Shown here in pieces: positions 41,201 through 55,204 of a DNA stretch of 64,000 bases. Both the position numbers and the translations under genes were made by a program. The stretch spans positions 186,001 through 250,000 of the forward strand of contig JABVXU010000036.1 of the NCBI GenBank assembly GCA_013365365.1, given 5' to 3'. The number at the start of each line of letters is the position of its first letter. Position 1 is the stretch's first letter. The DNA is from Cruorifilaria tuberocauda (lineage: Eukaryota; Nematoda; Chromadorea; Rhabditida; Onchocercidae). Under the pieces are notes generated by a model. The model was not told the origin of the DNA. It did not search any database and saw only the letters and a list, made by a program, of their open reading frames with translations.

Positions 41201-44200
41201 GACTATGAGCATTTCGAAGTGGAATATGCCGGAATCCTGGCTGAATTGAACGGACCTGAAATTATTTTGTTGCAAACAGACTGATCCTGAGACAGAAGAA
41301 TTCAATTGAAGTTTATGAAAAAAAATTAATTAAAATACAGTAAAATCAATCAGAACGATATGATGCAAAGTGGGCATCATTTTCCTTCAGATGGTAGTAA
41401 GGTAAGAGGTGAGCAGAGGTAACTCAGCTCTGCAACCGCTTAGACAAGTAGTTGACGAAGTAGTCGGAAAATTCTAATAAGCAAGTGGAACATAATTTTG
41501 TTAGAAATCAACTAGAAATAAACTCGCATGTAAGAACCGATGTCCAATAAGACGACCGCTCTCTTCGTACACGGCCAAACGAATCGATGCCATCTCCGGA
41601 AATATTATCTATAAAAGGAAGTCTGATTTTTTTTATGCGCCTATATCCGATGAAAGATGAGTATGTGAAATGAAATTCGATATATCTTTCGGTATTTCAC
41701 TAACAGCAATAAAATTTCAACCTTTCTAATAATTAAAAAACGGAATTAACCTTTTCGAATTTGAAGCTTTCTTCATAAGGATTCATATAGATGGGATTAA
41801 TCCCATTATCCGTAACAATTCTTGTACGATATTTTCGTTTTGAAAATCGAGACAAATCATTGAAATGCCCATAAAAATTCATTTCTGCATATGTCGAGGG
41901 ACGCTTCTCGCATACAAATGATAGCATTTGAGCAGAAATTATCTATGAACAGCTTGCATTAGGAAATCAAAGAAAATTTTCATTTTTTCAGGAATGAATT
42001 AGAGTGAAAACTAACGGTGACAGAAAGGTAGGCAGGTACAACAAGATCCATATTATGCGTTTCAAATGGATTGAATTTTGCATCAACTTTACGCATTAAA
42101 CTTGGTTTAGGAACGTATCCGGAACGGCCGTTCTGTTCGAAAAACGCAACGTTCATTTGGAATGGTATATCAGGTGTTTGCATATTTATAGCTGTCATTT
42201 GACAACCACAATTCCAAAATTTCTAGAAAAATCCATCTCTAAAAAGTCTTCCACAAAAATCGAAAATATTCTATAAATTTGTTGAAAAGTATTGTAATTT
42301 TAAATGATGGAAACGTACAATAGGCCAAAAATTGCTAGAATCAACACGTTTCCCTTTTGGATAAACGCGCGTAATTTGCTTTTTATTGTGATTAACGAAT
42401 TCAATTGGATTGTCTTTAACCAATTCATAAGCACGAGATTCATTCATCGAAAATATTCCATAACTCATTTGTTTACCTGTATCATGTAATTTCAATTGTT
42501 CTAATACAAGAGCAGAATAAATTGAAAAACTACAGTAATACTATAAGTACAAGTATCGTTTGCTTAAGAAAAATTTAAAACAATTTGATAAACTGAATGC
42601 AATAAAATCTTCGAAATTTATGCTTCAAATTATTGATTTAAAAGTTACTTAAAAAAAATACAACAATATAAAACTTACCAAAAAGCTACAAAATACTAAA
42701 AAATTAAATTGTTGAAATTATTGAAGTTTTCAATTATAAAAGAAGCTAATATTCGTTAATTCAAAATTTTATAAATTGGGAAAAGCGAAAGACTCACTTT
42801 TACAATCAGTGAATGACGTGAATTTTCCCATCGCACGCATATAATTCACGAGATCCGATAATTCACGAGCAATAACCTGTAATTCTTTACCAATTAACGA
42901 TAGCCTGAAATTTAGGAAATAATGAACTTTTAGTCTCTTAATTAATGGAATTAACAAACTGAATTTTGTGATTGCTCCTGCGTATTTGCTCCATTCTGGT
43001 GAACGTTATCATCTAAATTTTAAAAATAATGTAATAGAAGAAAAACTATTTTACTTCATCAGATAACTTGAATAGACATATGCAACCTGAATTAAATTGA
43101 AGCTCAGATTTAATTTAAGTTTAGTCAGAGATAATTGGAAACTGTTTCCGAAAATTTTGAAATGCACCTTTCTCACTGTTTTCGCTTCCACTAAGATCGC
43201 TTTCAACAGGATTTTGTGGCGTTGACGCTGAAATAATCATTTGAAGTGACGAAGTTCAAACATAGTTTATTTTTAGTATTTAGAGCAAAACAGAAGTGTA
43301 AAACATTGGAAATAAATTTTTCGTTTTTAATTGTTAAAATTGAAGATTCATGCCTTTGAATATATTCGAAAAATTAAAAGAAATGTTAATTAAAGAAACA
43401 TTTAAAAATTAAGATATTGGAATTAAGATATTTTATATATAAATTTAAAGATATAAATATCAGTTACATTGAAGCAATTTCAGAATTGCTAAATTTAAAG
43501 CAACATTTTAAGTAAAATTGAACCAACTGAATTTTAAGAAAGATTAGTAGCATAAAAATTTCAGAAAAGAAATTAATAAAAGATTATAGGAATTCCTCAA
43601 ACTTCCAATTCTTGACTTACAAACTGATCTGTCAAAAAAATCCTCTGTTTCTGTGTTATCGATCTTCTTATTTTTGATTAAAATCTTTTTCCTGAGCGCG
43701 TTTGGCGAGGGCAGACTCACACCCTGTTTAATCTAAATAAATCTAATGAATTTTAGCGGTTCAACGAATTCATTTCATTTTGTCAATATATAAACTTAAA
43801 ATTCGATGATCGAATGAGTAAATTTTGTCAAAGCCAAAGCACCGGATAGTCGTTCAATGGCTCGGTGAGTAAGAAATTTCCGAAAATTTCTCGGCAATAC
43901 AATGCCATCTTCTTTTGTTGTTTCATGGAGCAATGATTCTCTAATGACAGGATAACCGGAAATTCAGAAACCACAAAAGCTGTCTCCGAAATCGCTATAA
44001 TAACATCCTGGAATTTGTTTTCTTGATATAAGGTTTATACCGATAAAATTCAGTGGTCACATTCATTAATATATATTGCTGTTTGAAAAAGTTACGGTTA
44101 TAATGAAATAAAAATAACGCTTATTTAAAAGAATGACTCGAAGATTTTAATTTTTTTAACTTTTAGTTTCGTATTTTAATGTAACTTCAAAACTAATTGG

Positions 44201-47200
44201 AAAATGAAGAATTAACCTTAAATAATACAGGAGTAACTCGTGTGAGTTGTGAAGGTCCATGTGTGATGATTGGTTCACCACTTGATCCATCCCAACAATC
44301 AAGTTCAACAGAACGACATCCAGACAACAACACATAACGATACATTTCCACGGAACTTTTACAATTTACTTGATAACCTAGACAATTTTTTCAAAAGAAG
44401 TCATTAAAAAAATTTCCGCTAAAAATACACAAATCACAGTTACAACCAGTTTAATTCGTCAATATTTATTATTCCCTCTCAAATCGTTGAATAAAGTAAG
44501 CTTTCTTTCAGAATCGTCAAAGAATTCGTTTTATACAAATTTTCAAAAATTGCTCAAAGAACTTAAAAGTAAAAAGCAGTTAAAATATTGCCAAACAATT
44601 CATCTGGAAAATGTAAGAAGGTGAGAAATAATATTCCATAAAATTTCTTGTTTCGATTTTTTCGAACAATCCAATTTATATCGCTTCTGTCCGTTAACAT
44701 TAACAACAACAACAAATTTTTCTATCATCATCGATGTCATTTAAAATTTTTGAATTTTTGGATATGTTGAATTGAGTGTAACCTCTAAGATATGTATTGT
44801 GCGAACTGTTAATGAAATAATGCGAAAGCGGCTTATGCATGTTTTCTTCCTTTAGTATCAGATGATCCCGGTGCATCTCAATGTTGTACTCGCTTAATAG
44901 AAATCTGAGGAATGATTCTTTCGTTAACTGTTCTCCTGCGCCTTAAATAATTAACGAAGTGATACAGGCAAAGATATAAATTTAACAATGATCCGTAAGA
45001 AATTAAAATAACAATGAAATTTAGAAATGAAACAAGCTAAAAAGTATACACTTAAAAAAAAAGGAAATGCAAATTCGTAGAAAAAATACCATCTCCGCTG
45101 ATTTCGTTAATTAAACATTGAGCAATTTGTGGAGTGGGAGAGGGATAAAGCAATTCATTTAGCCTTGGATCGTAATGTTCCTCCTTCAGATACTTTGCAA
45201 AATGCTCTGCGTCCACCTTTTCCTTTCCAGCAAATCTGAAATTATATGAGAAACAAAAACAGTCTAATTTTTTTATACTCCTTTCTCATGTTTGAAGTTA
45301 CTTTTCAAATTTTAAAAATTAATAATTCAAATATCACTTCACTTATTGACCAAGTATCAAAACATTTTCGCTTATTAAAATGAGAGGCAGTAATGGTTTC
45401 TCGCTCACTTTTTATGGAATATATAATCGACATCAGTTCGACCGCATATACAGCAATAACAGGAAAAGATGAAATCATTCGTTATTTCATCCACTGAAAT
45501 CGTTTCCTAAATTCATTCAATACAACTGATCAGATACAACAAATTTGGAATTCCTTTTTTTCATTTTTTACTGTCATCCTTAATATGGAATTAATTAAAA
45601 GAAGAAATAATATAAATGATCCAAAATTCCAAGCAAAAAAAAGAAATAAATACAACCTTACTGCGGAAGATGGAAAGTGTCTTCAGGGATTTTTCAATGT
45701 TTTTCCGATCTTCTTTATTTTTTACGAGTAAAAGAGCATCCAGTATACTACAAAAAAATTGCGCTTATCATTTCTCTACAAGTTCTATTTCATTTTCCAT
45801 TTTTAATATACCGAAACTCAGCTTTAATGGTAAAATCTGAAATGATTTCTCAAAATGCAATCCTAAAAAACTGTATCCAAGCAAGAAAATTTTAAAAAGG
45901 AATTTAATTTATTTTATTGTACTGCGAATTCGTCCGATTGAACTGAAATTAAAATAGAGTCTGAATATTATTCACTGAATACTATTCAGACTCAGTTCTA
46001 AAATACGTAATTATTGCAAACTTCTTTGCTATACAACATTTCAATTTTTATTCTAATGTCAAGGCATTTCCTTCCATTTTAAATAAAGCCTTCAACAATA
46101 AAGTCTTCAAATTGTATCTATCTGTTAGGTTAAGATGTCGATCATTTACACTCTTAAGGTGTTGTTTAATAAAATCTATTCGAATTGACCATGTAGTCAT
46201 GACAAAACATATTTAATTTTTTATTTCTTTTAAAAGTTTCATTTCGCGTGCAATTTCAAATTTAGAAAATCTAGTGTTAGTTTTTTTTCGTGTAGGCAAA
46301 ATATTAGCGACTATCAGCTTAAGAGAAAGAAAAAGCAAAGAAGCGCTTTATCATCCATTTTCCTTTTCAACTGAGCCAAAAAAGATGCTATTTTGCAATT
46401 TGAGGAATAAAAGGAAAAATGATTGCCTCCACGTCATTTTACTGCAAAATAAGCTTATATCATTATATGTCATCGTTAAAAGAAATATTTATCTTTTCCT
46501 ACAAACGACAGCTTATATTTTTAAAAATTCTTAAACTGTTGCCAAAAAAGTACAAAAATCTGCAGAAATGCAAAAAGAAGCTTATGCTTCCTTTGCCAAT
46601 TTCAATTCTACCATCAATTTTAAATATTAATAATATACTCGAACTATCATACATTCTAAATAAACTTTAATTATTCAGTAAACAAACTGTTCGATTTTTT
46701 TTACGGCTCTTCTAAATCACAAAGAAATAAACTAAAAAATATATTAGCAAGAATTTAAAAGTTCCTGAAATTTGAAGGCGTGGAAAACAAACTCATTGAT
46801 TGAAATTTGATCAGTATTTGTGGAATGTTTGATTTTGGTGAACAATCGCTGCCAGTAATAAAAGCAACCTTGCAATGATAATTCTTTCACTGCTTTCACC
46901 GATAATCGACGAAGTTCGTTAAGCCAGCGCTGAAATTTCTTTCTTCCTTTTTTCACTTTTTTTCAGAAAAGAGCATTATTAATTCAATGATAAATATGCA
47001 TGGATAAGAAATCATTACAATCCCCGACTTCTTGACCTTTGGCCATTGGTGTTCCAGAAGCGAGACGAACTATGTGATTAATTTATGATTTGATGAAATA
47101 TAAAGATCAAATGATGGGAACAAAATTAGCACTTTTTCAGATATCAAACGTGACCATTTCTATTAAAAAATTTAAAGTTTCAAATTATTTCACAATCCTC

Positions 47201-48850
47201 TGATTTTCATTGGAATGAGAAAACAAGCAATATTTTTACATATCGATATGGGGCATAATTTAAAAAGTTTCAGCTTCCTTTTAAATTGAATTTCAATATT
47301 GATAATGGTTTTACAATGAGATTTTGTTCGCAATCGATGAGGAAGATAAGCGCATTTGGAGAGACGGCATCGACGCCCCACATCACGGTTAGAAAATGTG
47401 TTGACAGCGTAGATTTTTCCGCGACAAACGTATCACCAAGTATTTTTTTAATATAACCATCCAACTAAAAAATCCTTTCATTAATTTATGAAGGAGAAAA
47501 TTGGAATGGTAAATCTAAACTTGCAAATTCTCATTCTAACTTTTTTTCTATTCTACAGCTACTCAGATTGTAAATTCGTGTGCTTTTAGTTCAGTATTTA
47601 ATTCCGTCACATTCATATTTTGCTACTAAATAGGTCTATTAGCTCACTTTACACTGAAATAGCAAACAGGAAGAAAATAATGAAATTTATTATGATAATG
47701 ATAATTTATTATCATATTATTTTCTTTCTGTTGGCTAATTTCGGCGTAAAATGAGCAATTATAGAATGTGAAACATTTTTGGAATTTGCAAAAAAAATAG
47801 ATTTAATTTGGTACATTGAGGTATGAATATGGAAATTCCTTATCATTCACAACAACAAGTCTTAATTCTTCGTGCTTTTCTTTATTTTACCAGGAATACT
47901 TTTTTTCACTAAAATGTTCGCACGAATAGTTAGATTATCAGCGCTATATTTTGCATTCGAGTTTGTGAGTAAGCGTAAGCTAACATAACCAAAGAGTAAA
48001 ATGTTGAAAGCATAATCTATACTGATTAATTTAGTTTTAAATTTTAAAAATAAATCTACAATAATATTAGCATAAGTTGATTGAAATTATTGAAATTTCT
48101 CAATTGAAAATTCTATTTTCGAATAATGTATTATTAAACTGGTTTGAATGATATTTTAATAGTTGTATTTTACTAGGTTGAAAAAACATTCTATTTCATT
48201 CACTTATTCAGTGTTAATAAAGTTAAATTATGTAAGATTATTTTTTCTCAATATATTTTTTTTTTCGCCCTATACTTCTTACATTACTTGATGATTTCCA
48301 ATTAACATACAACTATAATTTGCGAGGCGCATAAGATTAACAAATTTTGTATACTTTTTGATGAATTCCTTGTCGTCGTGAATTTTCTACACAACAACCC
48401 GAGAATACATCAATAATATCATCGATGTAGTAGAATTCCGAAGCGATTACTTCACTACCCTAAATTGCAAGATAGAATAATTTTTTAATTTCATATTTAA
48501 ATTAAAACATCTTATAGATCCGATCTTATTTCATTTTATTCCATTCTTCTTAGGGAAAAGTACTTTATATTGTTTCCAAAATAACAGTAAACCATCGTGA
48601 CTCAAAGATAAATGCACAAAACGTCCCTCGAATTGATCAACAATCTGAAAAAAGGCAACAAAACTAGAAATGCACTAAACTGAATCAAATAAAAACAAAT
48701 TGATTTGACATATATAATTAAAAAGATAACATTTGAAAAACTGAAAAATAAACTTACACTGTCAATTTTGTATACTTGTTTACCAGTGGTAAAGTAATTA
48801 TCGATTAAGTTGGAAGGATTTTTGGTGCATGGTCGATGATAAATCGACAT
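38299..48850 (-). CDS. Phospholipase C-beta (egl-8/plc-2 type)
   Basis: Gq-activated enzyme that cuts PIP2 to IP3 and diacylglycerol at the plasma membrane. Exons: 48758-48850, 48564-48644, 48355-48459, 47315-47464, 46793-46929, 45662-45747, 45409-45493, 45090-45235, 44783-44941, 44217-44377, 43843-44007, 43621-43723, 43168-43227, 42960-43012, 42798-42876, 42319-42500, 42016-42222, 41751-41942, 41513-41608, 41132-41255, 40804-40866, 40426-40619, 40189-40285, 39534-39690, 39263-39332, 39089-39165, 38798-38872, 38299-38467. All phases agree; 1121 residues. PH-like about 1-143, EF-hands to about 300, X about 330-490, Y about 528-684 ([18 protein letters not shown]), C2 about 684-821 ([20 protein letters not shown]), then a coiled coil ([20 protein letters not shown]). 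Catalytic and Ca2+ residues are kept: [28 protein letters not shown]. The X-Y linker is short and polar. I could not decide between egl-8 and plc-2. Confidence 0.93.
39328..39414. repeat. Tandem duplication of about 42 bases (45-base spacing) across a splice acceptor
   Basis: Copies at 39328-39369 and 39373-39414 share CTGTCCTAAAA, then TTCATAAAT, then TAAAATT. On the minus strand each carries the sequence TTTTAGGACAG. The copy nearer the exon supplies the 3' splice site of PLC exon 39263-39332. Confidence 0.8.
39719..39761. repeat. Pentanucleotide microsatellite (ATAAT)n
   Basis: Eight perfect head-to-tail copies of a five-base unit, then a degenerate AT-rich tail to about 39780. It lies in the PLC intron immediately upstream, in transcript order, of exon 39534-39690. 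Length polymorphism is likely. Confidence 0.9.
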
Positions 48851-51800
48851 ATCCGTCCCACTCAGCAATCTTCGCTTTTATTCATGTTCATGGCTTATAG
48901 CTTTTATACTTATATCTGAAAAAATAATTTTGCTGATTAAAACTATTCAAATATCTGATACTCTGATAAACCTTTGTCTTCAGCAACTTTAGCGCGGTCC
49001 ATTTTACTGTAAATTATGATCAAAAACTTAGCATAAAGCGAACATTACGATGAAATATTCTTTAAAATACTCAAAAGAGATATTTTAGATATGACTTTTG
49101 GGAAATAGAAGGAAGGTTTATTATACTGCATTGTCCTTTTTTTATTGAATATGATGTAAGTCTAAGCAAGTGATAAGAATGATATTGGGATATAAAGATA
49201 ATAGTAAAGTTTAACAAATAGTTTGCAAATAATATGTTTATCACATCAATACAAGTTTTACTTGAATTTTATTTTAGATTATTTAATCATTCTCGATCCT
49301 CTAAAATTTTGTAATTTTATTCAATTTCGAGAAATTTTTGTTAAAAAATTGAAATGTAATGAAATAGCACAACGTAACGCACGAAAAACAAATAAGCTTA
49401 CTTTATTATTTTCATTTAATTACAGGAGAAGTTTTCAAAATTTTAAATTTGACTTCACGTGAGTTTTCCAAATTATAATTTATTTAGTGTGAAAATTAAA
49501 TAATCAATTGCAGAATGAAGAGATGCAATTCACAGCGAAACTTTAGCAATAAATTTAAACTTACATTAACGAAAAATTAAGTGATTTCAAATAAGAAATA
49601 ATTGAATCGATTGAAAAATTCTTTTTTCCTTAAATCGCTAAAAAAGAAAAAGTATTGAAGATTTTATACTTTGAAATACTGACAAAATTCCAAACATTCA
49701 AAAATCATAGACGAAATGGTTCAGATCTTTTTATTCAACGAAACAAAGATACGAAATATGGAGATTGCTTGTGCTCAATGAAGTTTTATAGAACGATATA
49801 AAATTCAGATTAGTAACAACTGAAAATATATGATATTTTTTCTTTATAATGTCACATATGTGAAATTTCAGAAAGAAAAGCAATTTTTTTACAAATTATA
49901 ATAAACTAACATTAATTTTGTCAGCACTTTCATCTTATCAATCGTTATCGGCAAGCATCATAAACTAGTCTTCTCTAAATTTCAATTTTTTATAAAAATT
50001 TCTCGTAAATTACGATATGTCACTAGAATATTTAATTTCAATGCAATGGCAACGACGATAATACTTCCTTTTGTGGATATGTATGTTTTTATGTGCTTGA
50101 AAATATAGAGAAATGCAATGATATCAAAGAAGTTGGGAATTTCCTCAACTGAGGTTCAAATCGATGAACTGTTACTAAAGAATTGATTAGAGGATGAAGT
50201 ATTGATTGTCTCTAAGTTGAACAAACTATCTGTAACATGTGACTTTCATAAGAAAACTTGTAACTAAGTTATGGATCCTTTCCGATGCTTACAGTTACTA
50301 AAAATTTTTGGGCAACAGAAAGAAATGATTTTCAGTATTTTCGCCAAGAAATGATTTGCAACACTTGCAGAAAATATTTGGCAAATTTTTTTTCTTTTAA
50401 TGGCATGAGAATTTCTCTATACCTAGCATAAAGAATAAGAGTGTCAACTTTAATTTGTTTGCTATTTATCGCAGTAAGTGTTTGCTTAATAATCGAAAAT
50501 ACAGCAATAAAAATTCCCAACTCATCTAATCTTTGATCGCTACATTTGAAGGAAAGAAAGGAACCTGACAACAGAGGTCGAGTACTTCCTTATCCTGACA
50601 AACAGAAGGCCTCTCCTGATGTGACAGAACTTTTTTGCTAAGACAGAAACGGAAGAACGAGTGAGATCAGTGATAAAGGAGGAGGAGATCAGCAGAAAAG
50701 AGAGTGACTGTTTCTGCACACGCAACGATGAACAAACCACAGATCACAGATGCACCATGACTCAGCGATGAATCATCGACGATGATTGCTGTGAGACTGA
50801 GACTATCCGTGAGGCTGGATGTATCCATCTTCGCTTTTTCATTTTCCCGGGAGATAATTGGCGGAAAATTGAATGACAGAATTTGTAAACTTATCAATAA
50901 TTAATAATAAAGGCATAGCAACTGATATTTCCAGTGCAGCATTAAATTGATAATATCTTAAAATGAGAAACAAAATTTTCAATTTTTATTAGTTATTATT
51001 TTTTTTTGTTTATTGGTTTGAAAAGTTTAGCACTTTGATTGGTAATAGGAAAAATTTGAGATGCTAGAAAGAAGCAAGAAGCGGAAAGAAACTTTAATCT
51101 TTCAAACCATATTACTCTTTATTACGATAATCAGTGCTTCTGGTTGATAAACACAAAATTATATTATTTTAGAATGAACTTTATTTGACTGTTGAATTAA
51201 TTCATCAAATTCTCTGAAAGCAAAAAATGCTAAATTGATACTTTTCCTTGAGAATTTTGCAGAGAATGAATAATCTCGAAGATAATAGTTGTTTTCCTTG
51301 AGATTAATTCTCTCCTACTCTCTTAATTCGGTATTTTATTAAGCTAATTAAAAAGTTAAATTAACTTCGAAACCTTAGAAGACAAAAAGTTTTTTTAAAA
51401 AATTTACTTCTGAAAGGTTAATTTTCCTCCAACATTAATTTTTGAAAGAAAAAATATCTCGTACTATGATGGATACAGAGTTAAGAAACGTAAATAAGAT
51501 GAACTGATTATTCTCTGTGACGAACAAAAAAAAAGATGAAAATATTGCAACAAAGGAAATAAAATATAAAAACATTAATTCAACATACATTGCTAATTAA
51601 TCGATGGGTCAATATTTTTGTACTTGACAAGAATAAAAAGATTATGCTGGTCATTGAACAGGACTGAACTAAGGCCGAGAGGAAGTGAAATTAGATGAAT
51701 TAATTTGATCAATATGATCAACAATGAACAATCAATCAATGATAATTTGGAGCGATGTGTCATAACTTATCGCTGAATGATCAATATTAATGGGACAAAA

Positions 51801-54800
51801 TACTAAAATCAATGGCGAAAAACAATTTTATTTAAAGTAAAAACAAATTGATTCAATAGAATTAATACCATTTATGCAATGCAAGAAACAAAAATCAAAC
51901 GAATGCAAATTCGCGAAAATTTTTTTTACAAGAATCTAACTTCATACAAACTTAGATTTCAGTTCTACAGATAAATTCCATCAGTATTAATCGAATTTTT
52001 TAATCAATATTATGTTTCTATCTTAATGTGAAACTTGTCAAGGAAAATTTTCAGTGTTGGCTTTTCCCGCTTCCTTTAACAATATTTTGATTAATGTTTG
52101 ACGATTTAATTCATGTAGATATTTAAACAAATGATAATTGGCAAAATCCTTATCATTACAACTCCTACTATTCTAAAGCTCGAAGAATGTTGATTTTTAG
52201 CTGGAATAGAGGGAAGGCCTACGCTTTTCGAAAGCATTCGGTCGTTCATTGACTTTCCGCCGAAACAATTTTCACCCTTCCAACTTAGAACACCAAAAGC
52301 TGATCACTGAAAATAATCTGCTTCATCGAACTACTTATGATAAAATCAAGCTCAAATGATAATAAATTTTCTTCCATGATGGTATTCATATAAAATGCAT
52401 TTTAATGAAAACTGGAATGATTAGATTTATAAAATATGATTTCTGAAATGATAGCTATAAACACATGAATAGTTTAAGCATCGCATTTATGGATTAGAAA
52501 TAGTTAGTTCAAAGTGATGAGTCCAACTGTTAGTTGCTAGAAAGAAAAGTAAAAAATTGCTTGAATGTGTCATTCGCCATTTCCGGTGTAATGGTTTCAG
52601 AATTTTTTTTCAAATCGAATTATTTCCGTCACAATTTTTTTAATAACCTTATCATGAAATAAATTATACTTACCGAAATATACTCTTAAAAATCGGATTG
52701 CATACAATAATGTAGAAAGATTAAAAAAAGAATAGAATAAAATGCAAATAACTGAAATGAATTACGACAAGTCAATTTGATAGGGAACCATTCGCTAATA
52801 AAAAGAAAGTTACTTGAATATCCATTTCATTTCTTTTCTTCATTTTGAATCGTAATGGGAAAACTATTTGATCCATTTGGTCTCTAAATATGCGCAATTT
52901 TACATGCCGTCAGAGCAAAGAAAATAAAATTTAAAAAAAAGTAGAAAATTTTATTTAGTTGCACATTCTCCTTAAGCGATAAAAAATGTAAATAATTTAA
53001 GAAAAAACATTCGTTCTCTTCCCTATTTTATCCTGAAAAAATTATAGGACTGCTCCCTAATTATAGGATCATTCAAATTTCCACCATAAAAATTGACTGT
53101 TATTAGTGAACAACAAATCTGTAATGTAACAAAAATGCATAAAAAGAAGATAAGATTGAAAAGATCAATATGTCATTTATATATAATATTACTCGTGGAA
53201 TTAAATTAACTTGTTTTCCATACTAAACAACCAAAAGCAAGTAATAAATGCATATATAGAGGAAATTCATACAATGAAAAAGCTTTAAAAATTGAATTGA
53301 AATCTAAAACTAATTGAAAAATTAGGCATGCAACGAAAAAAATGAGAAGTACGAAGGGTCAGAATTAGTTCCAAAAATAGTTTTCGAACAGAATTCACTC
53401 GAAAATTCAGTAAACTGACTTAAAAATATGCAATCAATTAAAAAAGCTGAACATAAGAGAGAGACGCGATCAAGAGCAGCAATGACATTGAAATAAGTAC
53501 AAAATGCAAGATTAAAAGGGATAAATAAAAATTATCATAAAATTAAAATACATAATTTCTTATCCACCTGTTTCTTACCAAATTAGTATCCCTAAAATCT
53601 CTAATTATCCATTTCATTGAGCTTTCTGCCACTTTAAGTTGTAAGCCACCACTTTTTCAATTGCTTAAGCGGAATAGATTCGTTTGTTTTATTAATTAAA
53701 TAAGTTGGAAGCAGAAAGAATTCTTAAATCGGCTGAAATTTAAAAATATTCTTTAAAAAGTTGGGCAGAAAAATGCAGAAATTGAAATGGAATGGCATAT
53801 CTGTCTTACACTTCCTCTCCTTTTTTTAATTTGAAAATTAATTTTATCCAAAACTATCAAAAATAAGATGAACTCTTAAGGTAAATCTTTACGCGCAAAT
53901 TTTCTTCCGTATGAAAGAATTGAATACAGCTGACATACTCGTTGATTTGACTTAGTGTATAACTGAACTAAATTAAATCTTGAACTTTTTTCCTTTAATT
54001 TTGTTTTCCCGACCGTTAACGTCACTGAAAATTGCACTATAAAATGCAAGGTCTTATATGAAAAACAATGAAAAAAGAAATTATGTTTCTCTGATTAGAA
54101 TCAAACAGCTATTTTATATAGAGTCTTTCGAAATTCTTTTTATTTTAATTTAAAATGTGGATGATGTTGAGCATTAGGATAAATAAACTGCGATAAGAAT
54201 AAAAGGCAATGAAAGAGGCACTTGCATGCAAGCATGAAATATTTTCAGTTAGATTAAGAGCAGGTTAATGTTTATCTAACGACAATTTTGAGTCGATTAT
54301 GTTTAAAGTCTACCAACGTTCATTATATTGCACTTGACCGATACGTTTAACGTAATTCCACTAAGATTTTTGCAACTCTAGATTCCTATTAACTAAGTAT
54401 TTCGATAATTCATTCAGATGATATATTTATTTAAGTCGTTTTACGCCGTATATATTCACATAACTGTAAATGGTATAGATGATTTAAATAATACTACTAA
54501 TTTCTGCTTTTCCATTTCAAGCCATTAATAATGATTCCAAATTAATAAATTTTTAGCTCTTCAAAGTTTCATCGGTCTCATAAATTAATAGCAAGATGGA
54601 AAAGGCACTATTTCGCACAGTCGTGTTACATTCTCTTACCTTCACCGGTACAATGTAAGCTATCATATGGTGTCGCGTGACCTAAATAATCTACATACCT
54701 TAATTCTTATAAATTACTTTCGTAGTGCCGCACAGTATCACTGCCAGTTATAAATTTCTATCTATTATTCTCTATATTTATCCTTTTCCCTTTTCATTGT

Positions 54801-55204
54801 CTTCTGTAAATTCGGTGAATTCGAATAACTAAAAGGTCGAACATACGAAATGCAAAATTTCATCTGATATTAGTAGAAATAGAAATTAAGAGATCTATCA
54901 ATTCAGATTAATTATTTACAAATATAAATATATATATTTTTCTGTTTTATAATAGAATGTTTTCAATGTAAATTCTTTCAATAATAAATCAAAGGCATTC
55001 ATTTATGATGATCAATAACTACTAATTGTTAATCTTTCCAGTGCTCTTCCCACCTCTTTACGTCTTCCTTCTTTTGCATCCTTATATATTCATTTATTCT
55101 TTGACGGATCATCAGCATCCTTGTTGCAGTTTCCCATTTAACCTTTCCGAAGCATTCTTTAACACCGAAGGTCGATCATTATCATTAAATTTGAGAACTG
55201 GACG
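48851..55204. other. Gene-free stretch upstream of the PLC gene
   Basis: About 6.4 kb with no supported exon. A local stretch at about 50560-50850 is visibly less AT-rich and contains a 17-base inverted repeat at 50771-50787. Short open segments there overlap in several frames and have no convincing splice sites, so none is called. A minus-strand AATAAA at 55093-55098 probably serves the TWK channel gene. Confidence 0.5.
50771..50787. promoter_or_regulatory. Perfect 8-base inverted repeat in a less AT-rich patch
   Basis: AATCATCG, one spacer base, CGATGATT. It lies about 1.9 kb upstream of the PLC start codon. Palindromes of this size are typical of dimeric DNA-binding proteins, but no factor is assigned and chance is possible. 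Confidence 0.25.

Noticed and set aside
45616..45895. Two overlapping plus-strand frames
   Set aside because: They are antisense to a PLC EF-hand exon (45662-45747).
28055..48850. Possible nematode operon of minus-strand genes
   Set aside because: Spacers between the minus-strand genes are 1 kb or more and the plus-strand NK-2 gene interrupts them. The only tight spacing is inside the multi-pass gene, where a single-gene model fits.
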